The notes under the pieces are model-generated. The model saw only the letters and a program-made list of their open reading frames with translations. It did not search any database and was not told where the DNA came from. A stretch of 64,000 nt of DNA from Paucibacter sp. Y2R2-4 (GTDB lineage Bacteria > Pseudomonadota > Gammaproteobacteria > Burkholderiales > Burkholderiaceae_C): assembly GCF_025717535.1 (NCBI RefSeq), contig NZ_JAJIRO010000002.1, positions 806,001-870,000 of the forward strand. Direction: 5' to 3'. Position 1 is the stretch's first letter. The number at the start of each line of letters is the position of its first letter. A program made the translations under genes and the position numbers. This document shows positions 1 to 8,665 of the stretch, in pieces.

Positions 1-696
1 CTCGGCAAAGCCGGCGATCACGGCGCCCTGATCGCGCAGCTGCGCGGCATAGCTGTCGGCGCTCTCAATCGTCAACTCAGGCGTGCTGGCCTCGAAGCGG
101 TGGCCGCGCGTGGTGCGGCCCGATTGCAGGCCCAGGGCGGACACGGCCACCAGCTCCGCGCCGTGCAGGGCGACGATGCCGTGCGCCGGACGCACGAACT
201 TCACATCGGTCCAGCCGTCTTTCAGCTGGTAGGTCATGACCTTGGGAATAGGCAGCTTGGCCAGGCTCTCGTCCAGGGCTTTTTGCAGGCCTTCGGCCAG
301 GGTGGCACCGGGCACCAGCTGGTCCAGGAACAGGGCCTCGGCCTTGCCATCGGGCAAGCGCTTGAGCTGGGGCAGCACCGAGGTATCGGCGCCGATGCTG
401 GCCAGCTTCTTCAGCAGGGCCGGCGTGGCTTGACCTTCGGCGTTCAGCGCCACCGCCACCGGCATCAGCTTTTGCTGCACGGCGCGGTCGGCGGCCTTGG
501 GCGCCACATTCGTCAGGTGCAGGCCGAGGCGACGTGGCGTGGCGATGGCGGTCGCTTGCGCGCCCTCGCCCACCAGGCCCTGGGCCTTGAGGCTGTCCAC
601 CAGCACGGCGGAGAAAGCCTCGCCCAGCTTTTTGAGCGCCTTGGGCGGCAGCTCTTCGACAAACAGTTCGATCAGCAGGTTCTTGTGCGCGCTCAT
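1..696 (-). CDS. glyS: Glycyl-tRNA synthetase beta subunit, N-terminal part (cut by window edge)
   Basis: Beta chain of the bacterial alpha2beta2 glycyl-tRNA synthetase, which with GlyQ charges tRNA-Gly in the cytoplasm. About 232 N-terminal residues are present and no stop is reached before the left edge; the family is usually near 690-720 residues. The start is ATG at 696, and the N-terminus reads LLIELFVEELPPKALKKLG, the family's conserved opening. Only three bases separate it from the glyQ stop, so the two are surely cotranscribed and translationally coupled. The identification rests on the N-terminal signature and on the glyQ neighbour. Confidence 0.95.
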   Translation of the reverse strand, partial: MSAHKNLLIELFVEELPPKALKKLGEAFSAVLVDSLKAQGLVGEGAQATAIATPRRLGLHLTNVAPKAADRAVQQKLMPVAVALNAEGQATPALLKKLASIGADTSVLPQLKRLPDGKAEALFLDQLVPGATLAEGLQKALDESLAKLPIPKVMTYQLKDGWTDVKFVRPAHGIVALHGAELVAVSALGLQSGRTTRGHRFEASTPELTIESADSYAAQLRDQGAVIAGFAE

Positions 697-699
697 AAC

Positions 700-1641
700 T
701 CAGGCCGCCTTTGCTTTCTTTTCAATCTGGGCGATGACTTGCTCGGCCCATTCCTTCGGTGCCATCGGGAAGCCCAGGCGTGCGCGGCTGTCCAGATAGC
801 TCTGCGCCACGGCGCGTGCCAGATTGCGGATGCGGCCGATGTAGGCCGCGCGCTCGGTCACGCTGATGGCGCCGCGGGCGTCCAGCAGATTGAAGCTGTG
901 GCCGGCCTTGAGCAGCTGCTCGTAGGCGGGCAGCGCCAGCTGCTGCTCCATCAGGTGCTTGGACTGCTTCTCGTGCGCGGCAAAGGCGGTCAGCAGGAAC
1001 TCGACGTCACTGTGCTCAAAATTGTAGGTCGACTGCTCGACCTCGTTCTGATGGAAGACATCGCCATACTTGATGTCCGGCGCGCCGTCCTTGCCTTCGA
1101 CGTAGACCAGGTCATAGACCGACTCCACGCCCTGCAGATACATGGCCAAACGTTCCAGGCCGTAGGTGATCTCGCCAGTGATGGGCTTGCAGTCGATGCC
1201 GCCGACCTGCTGGAAATAAGTGAACTGGGTCACTTCCATGCCGTTGAGCCAAACCTCCCAGCCCAGGCCCCAGCAGCCAAGGGTCGGGTTCTCCCAGTCG
1301 TCCTCAACGAAGCGCACATCGTTCTTCTTCAGATCAAAGCCCAGGGCTTCGAGCGAGCCGAGATAGAGCTCCAGGATGTTGGCCGGCGCGGGCTTGAGCA
1401 CCACCTGGTATTGGTAGTAGTGCTGCAGGCGATTCGGGTTCTCGCCGTAGCGGCCGTCCTTGGGGCGGCGGCTCGGCTGAACGTAGGCGGCCTTCCAGGG
1501 CTCAGGGCCCAGGGCGCGCAGAAAAGTGGCGGTGTGGCTGGTGCCGGCGCCGACTTCCATGTCGTAAGGCTGGAGGAGCGCGCAGCCCTGCTTGGACCAG
1601 TAGTCCTGCAGGGTCAGAATGATTTGCTGGAAACTCAGCAT
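700..1641 (-). CDS. glyQ: Glycyl-tRNA synthetase alpha subunit
   Basis: Catalytic class II alpha subunit of the heterotetrameric glycyl-tRNA synthetase; it activates glycine with ATP and transfers it to tRNA-Gly together with GlyS. The protein has 313 residues, within the usual range of roughly 290-320. It starts [15 protein letters not shown] and contains the family's highly conserved [40 protein letters not shown] and [20 protein letters not shown] blocks. ATG at 1641. It lies 79 bp downstream of lnt and 3 bp upstream of glyS; corC-lnt-glyQ-glyS is a common order in Burkholderiales. Confidence 0.98.
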   Translation of the reverse strand: MLSFQQIILTLQDYWSKQGCALLQPYDMEVGAGTSHTATFLRALGPEPWKAAYVQPSRRPKDGRYGENPNRLQHYYQYQVVLKPAPANILELYLGSLEALGFDLKKNDVRFVEDDWENPTLGCWGLGWEVWLNGMEVTQFTYFQQVGGIDCKPITGEITYGLERLAMYLQGVESVYDLVYVEGKDGAPDIKYGDVFHQNEVEQSTYNFEHSDVEFLLTAFAAHEKQSKHLMEQQLALPAYEQLLKAGHSFNLLDARGAISVTERAAYIGRIRNLARAVAQSYLDSRARLGFPMAPKEWAEQVIAQIEKKAKAA

Positions 1642-1720
1642 GGGCGTGATGGTGAAAAGCCAAACATTGAGGAAAGCGGCCGCGCCAAGACTGAGCAGCC
1701 GCTAGAAACTGCGCCCGATT

Positions 1721-3193
1721 CTACGAGGCGCGCCGACGCCACCCGGCAAAGCCCAACAGCAAGGCCAAAGCCGCGTAGAACGGCCAGAGCCCAAAGGCCT
1801 GCAGCCAGCGTGCATAAGGGGTGCTGCCGCTGCGACCTTCGACCTCGGCCTCTAGGACGCCAGTGGTGGCAGGCGCCAGGCGAGCTGTGACGCGACCACG
1901 GTGGTCCAGCACGGCGGTGGCGCCGGTATTGGTTGAACGCACAAAGGGCCGCTGAAACTCCAGCGCGCGCATTTGCGAGAACTGCAGATGCTGGTCTTGC
2001 ACCATCAGCGTGCCGAACCAGGCCAGATTGCTGGCGTTGAAAAACACGGTCGCTGCGGCCTCGCCATTGACGCTGTCCACAATGTCTTCGCCAAACAAAT
2101 CTTCATAGCAAATCAAAGGGCGCAAGCGCTGGCCGGCCACCGTGAAGCTGCGTTGATGCTGGCCACGCCCCTGGTCGTCCATGGGGATTTGCATGGCGCG
2201 CACAAACCAATGGAAGCCGGGCGGTATGAACTCGCCAAAGGGCAGCAAATGGCGCTTGCCGTAGTCGTAAGGCGCATTGCCGCCGAAACTGACCAGGGAA
2301 TTGACATAGCCGTCCCGCTCATTGCCGATGAACACACCCAAGAGCAAGGGGCGCTGGGCCGCGCTTGTCTGCAGGCGCAGCAAATAGCCTTCGTCCAAAT
2401 AGTCGAGCGGCAAAGGCACCACCGATTCGGGCGTCAAGACCACCTGGCCTTTTGCGGATTCGATCAGCGTGGCCAGGCGATCCAAGTTCGACTCCATCAA
2501 ATCGCGGTCAAACTTTTGGTCTTGCGGCACATTCGGCTGCAAGAGCGAGACCCGCAACTGGCCGGTGCTTTGGGTGAAATCTTGCGGCAAGAGCAGACCC
2601 AGGCCGATCAAGATGGCAATGGCCAGCGCAGGACGCCAGCGCTGCTGCAGGCTCAAGCCCGCCAAGGCCATGGCCAAAGCAGCCGCCAAGGCCGTGATGC
2701 CGTAGACCCCGATCCAAGGCGCCCAAGAAGCCAAGGGCCCGACCGTGTGGGCATAGCCGCCCACAATCCAGGGGAAGCCGGTCATCAGCCCGGCGCGCAG
2801 CAACTCGCCGCCTAAGAAACAGGCGGGCCAGATCAGCCAAGGCCAGCCGCGGTAATCCGACGTGCCGCGCAGATAAGCAGCCAGCGCCATCGCCGCCGCG
2901 TAATAGCAGGCCAAAAAGGCCGCCAAGAGCGAAATCGCCAGCGCCGCCAGCAGCCAGGGAATATGACCAAACTGGTGCAGACTGACCTGAATCCACCAAA
3001 CGCCAGAGCCCAGCCAAGCAAAACCGAAGAGACCGCCGCGCCAGGCCGCCTCTTTGGGCGTGGCCGCCCAAGTGACGCGCGCCAACAGCGCCAGCGCCAA
3101 GGGTTGCAGCCACCAGAGTTCGGTGGGCGAAAAAGAGGCGGTGTGAAGAAAGCCGGCCAGCAAGGCCAGGCCGGCGGCGAGTCGGCCCCGCAT
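1721..3193 (-). CDS. lnt: Apolipoprotein N-acyltransferase
   Basis: Inner-membrane enzyme that adds the third acyl chain to the N-terminal cysteine of apolipoproteins, the last step of lipoprotein maturation. Of 490 residues, the first 200 or so form hydrophobic membrane segments and the rest a carbon-nitrogen hydrolase (nitrilase-like) domain. The catalytic Glu-Lys-Cys triad is visible as E256 (LTPESVVPL), K313 (YGKRHLLPFGEF) and C362 (ICYEDLFGE), matching E267/K335/C387 of E. coli Lnt. Its ATG overlaps the corC stop in an ATGA junction, so translation is probably coupled to corC. Confidence 0.97.
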   Translation of the reverse strand: MRGRLAAGLALLAGFLHTASFSPTELWWLQPLALALLARVTWAATPKEAAWRGGLFGFAWLGSGVWWIQVSLHQFGHIPWLLAALAISLLAAFLACYYAAAMALAAYLRGTSDYRGWPWLIWPACFLGGELLRAGLMTGFPWIVGGYAHTVGPLASWAPWIGVYGITALAAALAMALAGLSLQQRWRPALAIAILIGLGLLLPQDFTQSTGQLRVSLLQPNVPQDQKFDRDLMESNLDRLATLIESAKGQVVLTPESVVPLPLDYLDEGYLLRLQTSAAQRPLLLGVFIGNERDGYVNSLVSFGGNAPYDYGKRHLLPFGEFIPPGFHWFVRAMQIPMDDQGRGQHQRSFTVAGQRLRPLICYEDLFGEDIVDSVNGEAAATVFFNASNLAWFGTLMVQDQHLQFSQMRALEFQRPFVRSTNTGATAVLDHRGRVTARLAPATTGVLEAEVEGRSGSTPYARWLQAFGLWPFYAALALLLGFAGWRRRAS

Positions 3194-4068
3194 CAGTCGG
3201 CAGGCTTATCGGCTCGAGTGACCTTGAACCAGCGCACCGCGCCGCCGCGAGTCAACATCACCGAAAAGCGCAGGCCGCCAACTTCAACCACTTCGCCCCG
3301 GCGCGGCACGCGGCCATGCTCTTGGGCGATCAAGCCGCCGATGGTGTCGAACTCGTCCTCGGGGAACTCGATCGCAAAGGCCTGATTGACGGCCGCGATG
3401 GTGGTGTCACCGGCCACACGCTGGCTGCCATCGGCCAAGGTGTAGATGCTGGATTCGCCGTCTTTGTCATCGAACTCGTCTTCGATCTCACCGACGATTT
3501 CTTCCAGCACATCTTCAATCGTGATCAGCCCGGCCGTGTTGCCGAACTCATCGATGACGATGGCCAAGTGGTTGCGATTCGAGCGGAAATCGCGCAGCAA
3601 TTCGTTCAGGCCCTTGCTCTCGGGCACGAAGACGGTGGGGCGCAGCAAGGCGCGCAGATTCAACTCGGGCGCGCGCTGGATCTTCAGCAGGTCTTTGGCC
3701 AGCAAGATGCCAATGATGTTGTCACGCTGCCCCTCAAAGACCGGGAAGCGCGAGTGGCCGGCATCAATCACCAGCGACAGCAACTCGTCGTAGGGCGCCT
3801 CGATGTCCAGCAGGTCCATGCGCGGCGCGGCGACCATCACATCACCTGCGCTCATCTCGGCCATGCGCAGCACGCCTTCCAGCATCTGGCGTGATTCGGG
3901 TTCAATCAACTCACGTTGCTCGGCCGAGGCCAGGGTTTCGATCAGCTCGCTCTTGGAATCGGGGCCGGGATGGAGAAATTCCAACATACGGTCCAGCAGA
4001 CCCCGTGGTTCAGCGGCTTGTTTGTGGCCCCCTCGATGAGAGGGCCGACTAGGATGAGGTTCAGACAC
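3193..4068 (-). CDS. corC: CorC/HlyC-family CBS-domain protein (magnesium/cobalt efflux or membrane homeostasis)
   Basis: YbeX/CorC-type cytosolic protein with two CBS domains and a C-terminal CorC_HlyC (transporter-associated) domain. It has been linked to Mg/Co efflux and, because of its position next to lnt, to ribosome and envelope maturation. Visible blocks are the N-terminal ELIEPESRQMLEGVLRMAEM, the CBS-like VMVAAPRMDLLDIEAP and IDEFGNTAGLITIEDVLEEI, and the C-terminal FDTIGGLIAQEHGRVPRRGE. I chose GTG at 4068 (VSEPHPSRPS) because family members begin at this point; an in-frame GTG at 4143 would add 25 residues without family resemblance. Neither has a strong Shine-Dalgarno, so the start is uncertain. 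First gene of the corC-lnt-glyQ-glyS run. Confidence 0.93.
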   Translation of the reverse strand: MSEPHPSRPSHRGGHKQAAEPRGLLDRMLEFLHPGPDSKSELIETLASAEQRELIEPESRQMLEGVLRMAEMSAGDVMVAAPRMDLLDIEAPYDELLSLVIDAGHSRFPVFEGQRDNIIGILLAKDLLKIQRAPELNLRALLRPTVFVPESKGLNELLRDFRSNRNHLAIVIDEFGNTAGLITIEDVLEEIVGEIEDEFDDKDGESSIYTLADGSQRVAGDTTIAAVNQAFAIEFPEDEFDTIGGLIAQEHGRVPRRGEVVEVGGLRFSVMLTRGGAVRWFKVTRADKPAD

Positions 4069-4206
4069 AGGAACTTCGTGTCGTAGTTGCACAGGCCTGC
4101 AGAATAACCGATTGACATGACTACCCTCTTGCAGGACAGTCACCCGCCCCCATATCAGGGCCAGTCATTCTCTGTGCTTCTCTTCGTGCCTCGGCACCTG
4201 AACATC

Positions 4207-5253
4207 ATGTCCAACGAACAAAAAGGCCTCATTCCCGTCACCATCTTGACGGGTTTTCTCGGTTCCGGCAAAACCACCCTGCTCAAGCGCGTGCTGACCG
4301 AGGCTCACGGCCAGAAGATCGCCGTGATCGAGAACGAGTTCGGCGAGGAAGACATCGACACCGACATCTTGGTGGCCGATACCGAAGAGCAGATCATCCA
4401 GATGAACAATGGCTGCGTCTGCTGCACCATTCGCGAAGACCTGCGCACCACCTTGTCCGACCTGGCCGCCAAGCGCCGCAAGGGCGAGCTGAAGTTCGAC
4501 CGTGTGGTGATTGAGACCACCGGCGTGGCCGACCCCGGTCCGGTGGCGCAAACCTTCTTCATGGACGATGAGATCGCCGAAAGCTATCTGCTGGACTCGA
4601 TCTTGACCCTGGTCGACGCGGTGCATGCTGAAGAGCAGCTGAACACCCGCCAGGAGGCACGCCGCCAAGTCGGTTTTGCCGACCAGATCTTCATCAGCAA
4701 GGCCGATCTGGTCGAGCCCGCCAAGATCGACGCACTGGCGCACCGCCTCAAGCACATGAACCCGCGCGCGCCTCAGCAAGTGGCTCATTTTGGTGAAGTG
4801 GCCCTGGCCAAGATCTTTGATCTGCGCGGCTTCAACCTGAATGCCAAGCTGGAGATCGACCCCGACTTCCTGAATGCCGACGCGCATGATCACGACCATG
4901 ACCATGACCATGAGCACGGAGAGCATTGCAATCACCCGCACCACCATGTGCACGACGACGATGTGAAGTCCTTCGTGTTCAAGTCAGAGCGCCCCTTCAA
5001 TCCCGCCAAGTTGGAAGACTTCCTCGGCGCCATCGTGCAGGTCTATGGCCCCAAGATGCTGCGCTACAAGGGCGTTCTTTATATGAAGGGCACCGACAAG
5101 CGGGTGATCTTCCAAGGCGTGCATCAATTGATGGGCTCGGACCTCGGACCGAAATGGATGCCGGGAGAGAAAAAGGCGAGCAAAATGGTTTTCATCGGCA
5201 TCGACCTTCCCAAAGAGATTCTCTTGCAAGGCATGGAAGGCTGTTTGGCCTGA
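4207..5253 (+). CDS. CobW/COG0523 family GTP-binding metallochaperone with His-rich loop
   Basis: G3E-family P-loop GTPase of the COG0523 group, which delivers zinc or another metal to client enzymes. In 348 residues it shows the P-loop GFLGSGKT (16-23), the family metal site CVCC (70-73 in NNGCVCCTIREDL), Walker B-like VVIETTGVADP and the base-recognition ISKADL. A His/Asp-rich tract at about 225-252 (alternating DHDH, then HPHHHVH) sits before the C-terminal CobW_C domain and probably buffers metal. ATG at 4207 is chosen because the upstream in-frame extension back to 4117 lacks family resemblance. It is divergent from corC. No clear Zur box was seen upstream. Exact client and metal cannot be told from sequence. 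Confidence 0.92.
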   Translation: MSNEQKGLIPVTILTGFLGSGKTTLLKRVLTEAHGQKIAVIENEFGEEDIDTDILVADTEEQIIQMNNGCVCCTIREDLRTTLSDLAAKRRKGELKFDRVVIETTGVADPGPVAQTFFMDDEIAESYLLDSILTLVDAVHAEEQLNTRQEARRQVGFADQIFISKADLVEPAKIDALAHRLKHMNPRAPQQVAHFGEVALAKIFDLRGFNLNAKLEIDPDFLNADAHDHDHDHDHEHGEHCNHPHHHVHDDDVKSFVFKSERPFNPAKLEDFLGAIVQVYGPKMLRYKGVLYMKGTDKRVIFQGVHQLMGSDLGPKWMPGEKKASKMVFIGIDLPKEILLQGMEGCLA

Positions 5254-5288
5254 AGTGACAGATAGAAACAATCGTCATTCAAGCAAGA

Positions 5289-5317
5289 TTTAGGCGTTCA
5301 ATGAACGTGGCTACAAT
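5289..5317 (+). promoter_or_regulatory. Possible sigma-70 promoter of dksA
   Basis: TTTAGG, a 17-bp spacer and TACAAT lie about 90 bp upstream of the dksA start. The -10 box is a 5/6 match to TATAAT but the -35 is only about 3/6 to TTGACA, so this is a suggestion only. Confidence 0.3.
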
Positions 5318-5406
5318 CCGCGGCGCCTAAAGTGCGAGAACTAGCTGGTCCCGACTGAAATCTAGCCTGACAGAGACATAAAAACTGCCAGAGCGAGGAG
5401 AGCAAC

Positions 5407-6132
5407 GTGAACAAGACCCAGGCCCCGAAAACCGCCCTTCCGACAAGCTCAGAGGCCTCGAAATCCGACGCCGCTGAGAAGTCTGCAGCCAAAACCACGG
5501 CCAAGGCGGCTTCAAAGTCCAAGGCAGATGCCGAGGTCGGGCTTGCCACGCTCGAAGCCAGCCCCACACCGACCGGAACCAGCCGCTTCGCTGACCGATT
5601 CGCCCCTCCGAAGCCGCCAACGCGACAAATGAATAGCCCCGTGATTGAAAGCCCTCAAAACGGCAATAAAGCCGCCAAGTCCGACCCGAAACTGGCCAAT
5701 GCTTGGAAGACCAAGCCCGGCAACGAGCTGACCGATGCCGAAGTGCTGGCCATGCCCGAAACGGAGTACATGGGCGCCAAGCAGATCGAATTCTTCCGCG
5801 CCAAGCTGACTGAGTTGAAGAATGGCGTCTTGTCCAATGCCGGTGAAACCACCGAGCATCTGCGTGAAGACACCTCCATCGTGCCCGACCCGGCCGACCG
5901 CGCCACCATCGAGGAAGAGCACGCCCTGGAACTGCGCACCCGCGACCGCGAGCGCAAGCTGCTGAAAAAGATCATCCAATCGCTGGCGCGACTGGACAAC
6001 GGCGAGTACGGCTATTGCGACGAAACCGGCGAGCCGATCGGCCTGGGCCGCTTGATCGCCCGTCCGACCGCCTCGCTGTCGCTGGAAGCCCAGCAACGCC
6101 GCGAAATGAAGCAAAAGATGTTTGGGGACTGA
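5407..6132 (+). CDS. dksA: RNA polymerase-binding transcription factor DksA (degenerate zinc finger, long N-terminal extension)
   Basis: DksA binds the RNA polymerase secondary channel and, with ppGpp, mediates the stringent response. The coiled-coil tip motif DxxDxA is intact (D161-P-A-D164-R-A). The zinc-finger region keeps only one of four cysteines (C204 in YGYCDETGEPIGLGRL; the others are T, S and A), as known for DksA of many alpha- and betaproteobacteria. At 241 residues it is about 90 longer than E. coli DksA because of an Ala/Lys/Ser-rich, probably disordered N-terminus. The GTG start at 5407 is supported by GAGGAG a few bases upstream; an internal ATG (residue 75, near 5629) would give the conventional length and cannot be excluded. 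Confidence 0.93.
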   Translation: MNKTQAPKTALPTSSEASKSDAAEKSAAKTTAKAASKSKADAEVGLATLEASPTPTGTSRFADRFAPPKPPTRQMNSPVIESPQNGNKAAKSDPKLANAWKTKPGNELTDAEVLAMPETEYMGAKQIEFFRAKLTELKNGVLSNAGETTEHLREDTSIVPDPADRATIEEEHALELRTRDRERKLLKKIIQSLARLDNGEYGYCDETGEPIGLGRLIARPTASLSLEAQQRREMKQKMFGD

Positions 6133-6244
6133 TCTGATGCCGAGCCAGCGGCCGCTGCTGAACAGTGGCCCGGCTTGCAGCTCAAGTCTTGGGCCCCATG
6201 GCCCAGACTGATCGTTCACCCGATTCACGACAGGTCCAGCGCGC

Positions 6245-8050
6245 ATGACAGAACCGAAAGACGGCGAGAGCTTCTTCCGCAAAGTCGCGCGCTTTGTGGC
6301 CAACCCAACCACCGATTGGGCTGAAATCAATTCCCGCCAAGATGACCCCGAGGGGGATCAGGCCAAGGCCGAACTGCGCGCCATGGTCGACCGCAAGCGC
6401 CGCAACGACTTTGTGCGCAAGCGTGAACTCGATATGTTGCGCCGCATCCGCCGCGAAGGCCTCACACCCGAGCAGCTGGCGGCCCTGGGCTCGGCCGCAT
6501 CGTCACGATTGGACGATGTCGACCGCATCAGCGAGCTGAATTCCAAGATTGATCTGGGCGTGAAGGCCAAGATCGACGAGATTGAACAGCAAATGGCGGG
6601 CGAGCATTTCCCCACCACGCAAGCGCAACCCAAGCATCCGCCCGGTTTTTTTGAAACCAGCACCCGGCCGCAGCACTTTGCGCCGACCACGACCACCGAT
6701 GCGGCTGCCCCTACGGTGTTGGCCAACTCGCCAACTGGCCGGGTCAGCGAGTTCGCTTCCGCCGAAGAATTAGAGCGCCTGGAATCGGTGCCGCCGCCTG
6801 CTGCCGTGGTGATGGGCGCCGGTATGTCGCCGCTGTCGGACGCCAAGCCCAGCGTGCTGCCGAACCTGCCCCATCTGCCTGAAGCGCCTGCGCCGCGCGA
6901 CTTGCCGCCCTTGGATATGCCCTTGAGCTTCAGCATCGCGCAGCGTGCCCCAATGGCAGAGTTGCGCGAGATGGTGCACGACCCCGAGTTGGACGAAGCG
7001 GTGATCGCCTTCGCCAATGCAGACTACGACAGCTGCGAGCGCAGCATTCATGAACTGATCCAAGCCGGCGGCCAGCGCAATCTACAAGGCGAAACCTGGC
7101 TGGTGATGTTTGATCTGTTCCGGGCAACCGGCCAAGCCGCCAAGTTCGAAGCGCTGGCGGTGGACTATGCGCAGTTGTTCGGCCTGTCCGCGCCGCAGTG
7201 GTACTCCATGCCCAAGCTCTTGGCCGAGGCCGCCAAATCGGTGCGTGCGCCCATGGGCAAATCGGCCGGCGTGAGCTGGGCGGCCCCTGAGCAGCTGAGC
7301 GCCGAAGCGGTCGCACAACTGAGCAAGCGCTGTCAGAACCTGCCCATGCCCTGGGTGCTGGACTGGTCAGCGCTGCGCCAACTGGACGCCGAGGCCTGCA
7401 GCCAGTTGCGCAGCTTGTTCCGCGCTTGGGCCGGCCAACAAATCGATATGCGCTGGGTGGGCGGCGATCATCTGCTGCAATTGCTGACCGAGCTGGCGCC
7501 TGTGGGCCTGCGCGATGTGGACCCGGCCTTGTGGATGTTGCGCCTGGAAGCGCTGCGTCTGATCAACCGCCCGGACCACTTTGACGAAGCGGCCATCGAC
7601 TATTGCGTGACCTACGAGGTCTCCCCGCCGAGCTGGGAGCGTAGCCAGTGCCGGGTGCGACTCGGCAGCGTCGGCATGTCCACCATGGGCCCAGCCACCA
7701 ACTCGATGGCCACCGAGCAGTCGACCAGCTTCCTCGAGTCCCAGATCACCGAGCAAGGCGCACCCGAGTCCAGCGTCACCCTGGAGCTGAGCGGACAACT
7801 CAGCGGCGATATTTCTGAGCGACTCAGCCAGATGACGGCGGAGATCGGCAACGCCACGGTCATCAACGTCAGCTGCCCCAAGCTGATCCGCCTCGACTTC
7901 ATGGCCGCCGGCGATCTGCTGAACTGGGTCTTGAGCCGGCGCAGCGAGAACCGCAGCGTCACCTTCAGCGAGGCGCACCGCTTGGTGGCCTTGTTCTTTG
8001 TGGCCATGGGCATCAATGAACATGCCAAGATCAAGGTGCGCCAGGTCTGA
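6245..8050 (+). CDS. STAS-domain protein of unknown function
   Basis: A 601-residue cytosolic protein without signal peptide or membrane segments. The N-terminal half is charged and then proline/alanine-rich (about 1-230). The C-terminal 100 residues look like a STAS (anti-sigma antagonist-like) domain: VTLELSGQLSGD, then a strand-helix reading ATVINVSCPKLIRLDFMAAG and a last segment RLVALFFVAMGINEHAKI. STAS domains bind nucleotides or partner proteins in stress-response switching. The position between dksA and hslVU seems typical of Burkholderiales, which suggests a housekeeping or stress-linked role, but nothing here shows the partner. It starts at ATG 6245, 112 bp after dksA. Confidence 0.8.
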   Translation: MTEPKDGESFFRKVARFVANPTTDWAEINSRQDDPEGDQAKAELRAMVDRKRRNDFVRKRELDMLRRIRREGLTPEQLAALGSAASSRLDDVDRISELNSKIDLGVKAKIDEIEQQMAGEHFPTTQAQPKHPPGFFETSTRPQHFAPTTTTDAAAPTVLANSPTGRVSEFASAEELERLESVPPPAAVVMGAGMSPLSDAKPSVLPNLPHLPEAPAPRDLPPLDMPLSFSIAQRAPMAELREMVHDPELDEAVIAFANADYDSCERSIHELIQAGGQRNLQGETWLVMFDLFRATGQAAKFEALAVDYAQLFGLSAPQWYSMPKLLAEAAKSVRAPMGKSAGVSWAAPEQLSAEAVAQLSKRCQNLPMPWVLDWSALRQLDAEACSQLRSLFRAWAGQQIDMRWVGGDHLLQLLTELAPVGLRDVDPALWMLRLEALRLINRPDHFDEAAIDYCVTYEVSPPSWERSQCRVRLGSVGMSTMGPATNSMATEQSTSFLESQITEQGAPESSVTLELSGQLSGDISERLSQMTAEIGNATVINVSCPKLIRLDFMAAGDLLNWVLSRRSENRSVTFSEAHRLVALFFVAMGINEHAKIKVRQV

Positions 8051-8116
8051 GGGTTCGCGCTGCGGACAAAGTCGCAGCGCTTGAAGTCACGGTCTTTGAC
8101 CTCAGATGGAGCGGCT

Positions 8117-8665
8117 ATGGACCAACAATCTCCCCTCTTTCACGGCACGACCATCGTCAGCGTGCGCAAAGGCAATCAGGTCGCGATCGGCGGCGATGGC
8201 CAGGTCACGCTGGGCAATATCGTCGTCAAGGCCAGCGCGCGCAAGGTGCGCAAGCTGCACCGCGATCAGGTGCTGGCCGGTTTTGCCGGCGCCACCGCCG
8301 ATGCCTTCACCCTGTTCGAGCGCTTTGAAGCCAAGCTCGAGAAGCACCAGGGCCATCTGACCCGTGCCGCGGTGGAGCTGACCAAGGACTGGCGCACCGA
8401 CCGGGTGCTGCGCAAGCTGGAGGCCATGTTGATCGTGGCCGACCGCACCGCCACCTTGATCATCACCGGCAATGGCGACGTGCTGGAGCCCGAACATGGC
8501 ATTGCCGCCATCGGCTCCGGCGGTGCCTACGCGCAAGCCGCCGCACGCGCTCTGCTCAAGCACAGCGAACTCAGTGCCGCCGACATCGTCAAACAGTCGC
8601 TGGAAATCGCCGGCGATCTGTGCATCTACACCAATCACAACCACACCCTGGAAACGCTGGAATGA
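8117..8665 (+). CDS. hslV: ATP-dependent protease peptidase subunit HslV
   Basis: Proteasome-like threonine peptidase that forms a double hexamer capped by the HslU ATPase and degrades misfolded and regulatory proteins. 182 residues. The mature enzyme would begin at T11 ([11 protein letters not shown]), giving the N-terminal threonine nucleophile after removal of a ten-residue propeptide. The conserved [27 protein letters not shown] and [14 protein letters not shown] blocks are present. ATG at 8117 is preferred to upstream in-frame codons because it gives the family propeptide length. Its stop overlaps the hslU start (ATGA). Confidence 0.98.
   Translation: MDQQSPLFHGTTIVSVRKGNQVAIGGDGQVTLGNIVVKASARKVRKLHRDQVLAGFAGATADAFTLFERFEAKLEKHQGHLTRAAVELTKDWRTDRVLRKLEAMLIVADRTATLIITGNGDVLEPEHGIAAIGSGGAYAQAAARALLKHSELSAADIVKQSLEIAGDLCIYTNHNHTLETLE

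Noticed and set aside
100-1890. 596-codon open frame on the plus strand opposite glyS, glyQ and lnt
   Set aside because: It is an antisense shadow of real genes in a GC-rich genome; composition is Gln/Gly/His/Leu-rich with no family resemblance.
4069-4143. Longer corC start at GTG 4143
   Set aside because: The added 25 residues do not resemble the family and there is no strong ribosome-binding site; kept as alternative only.
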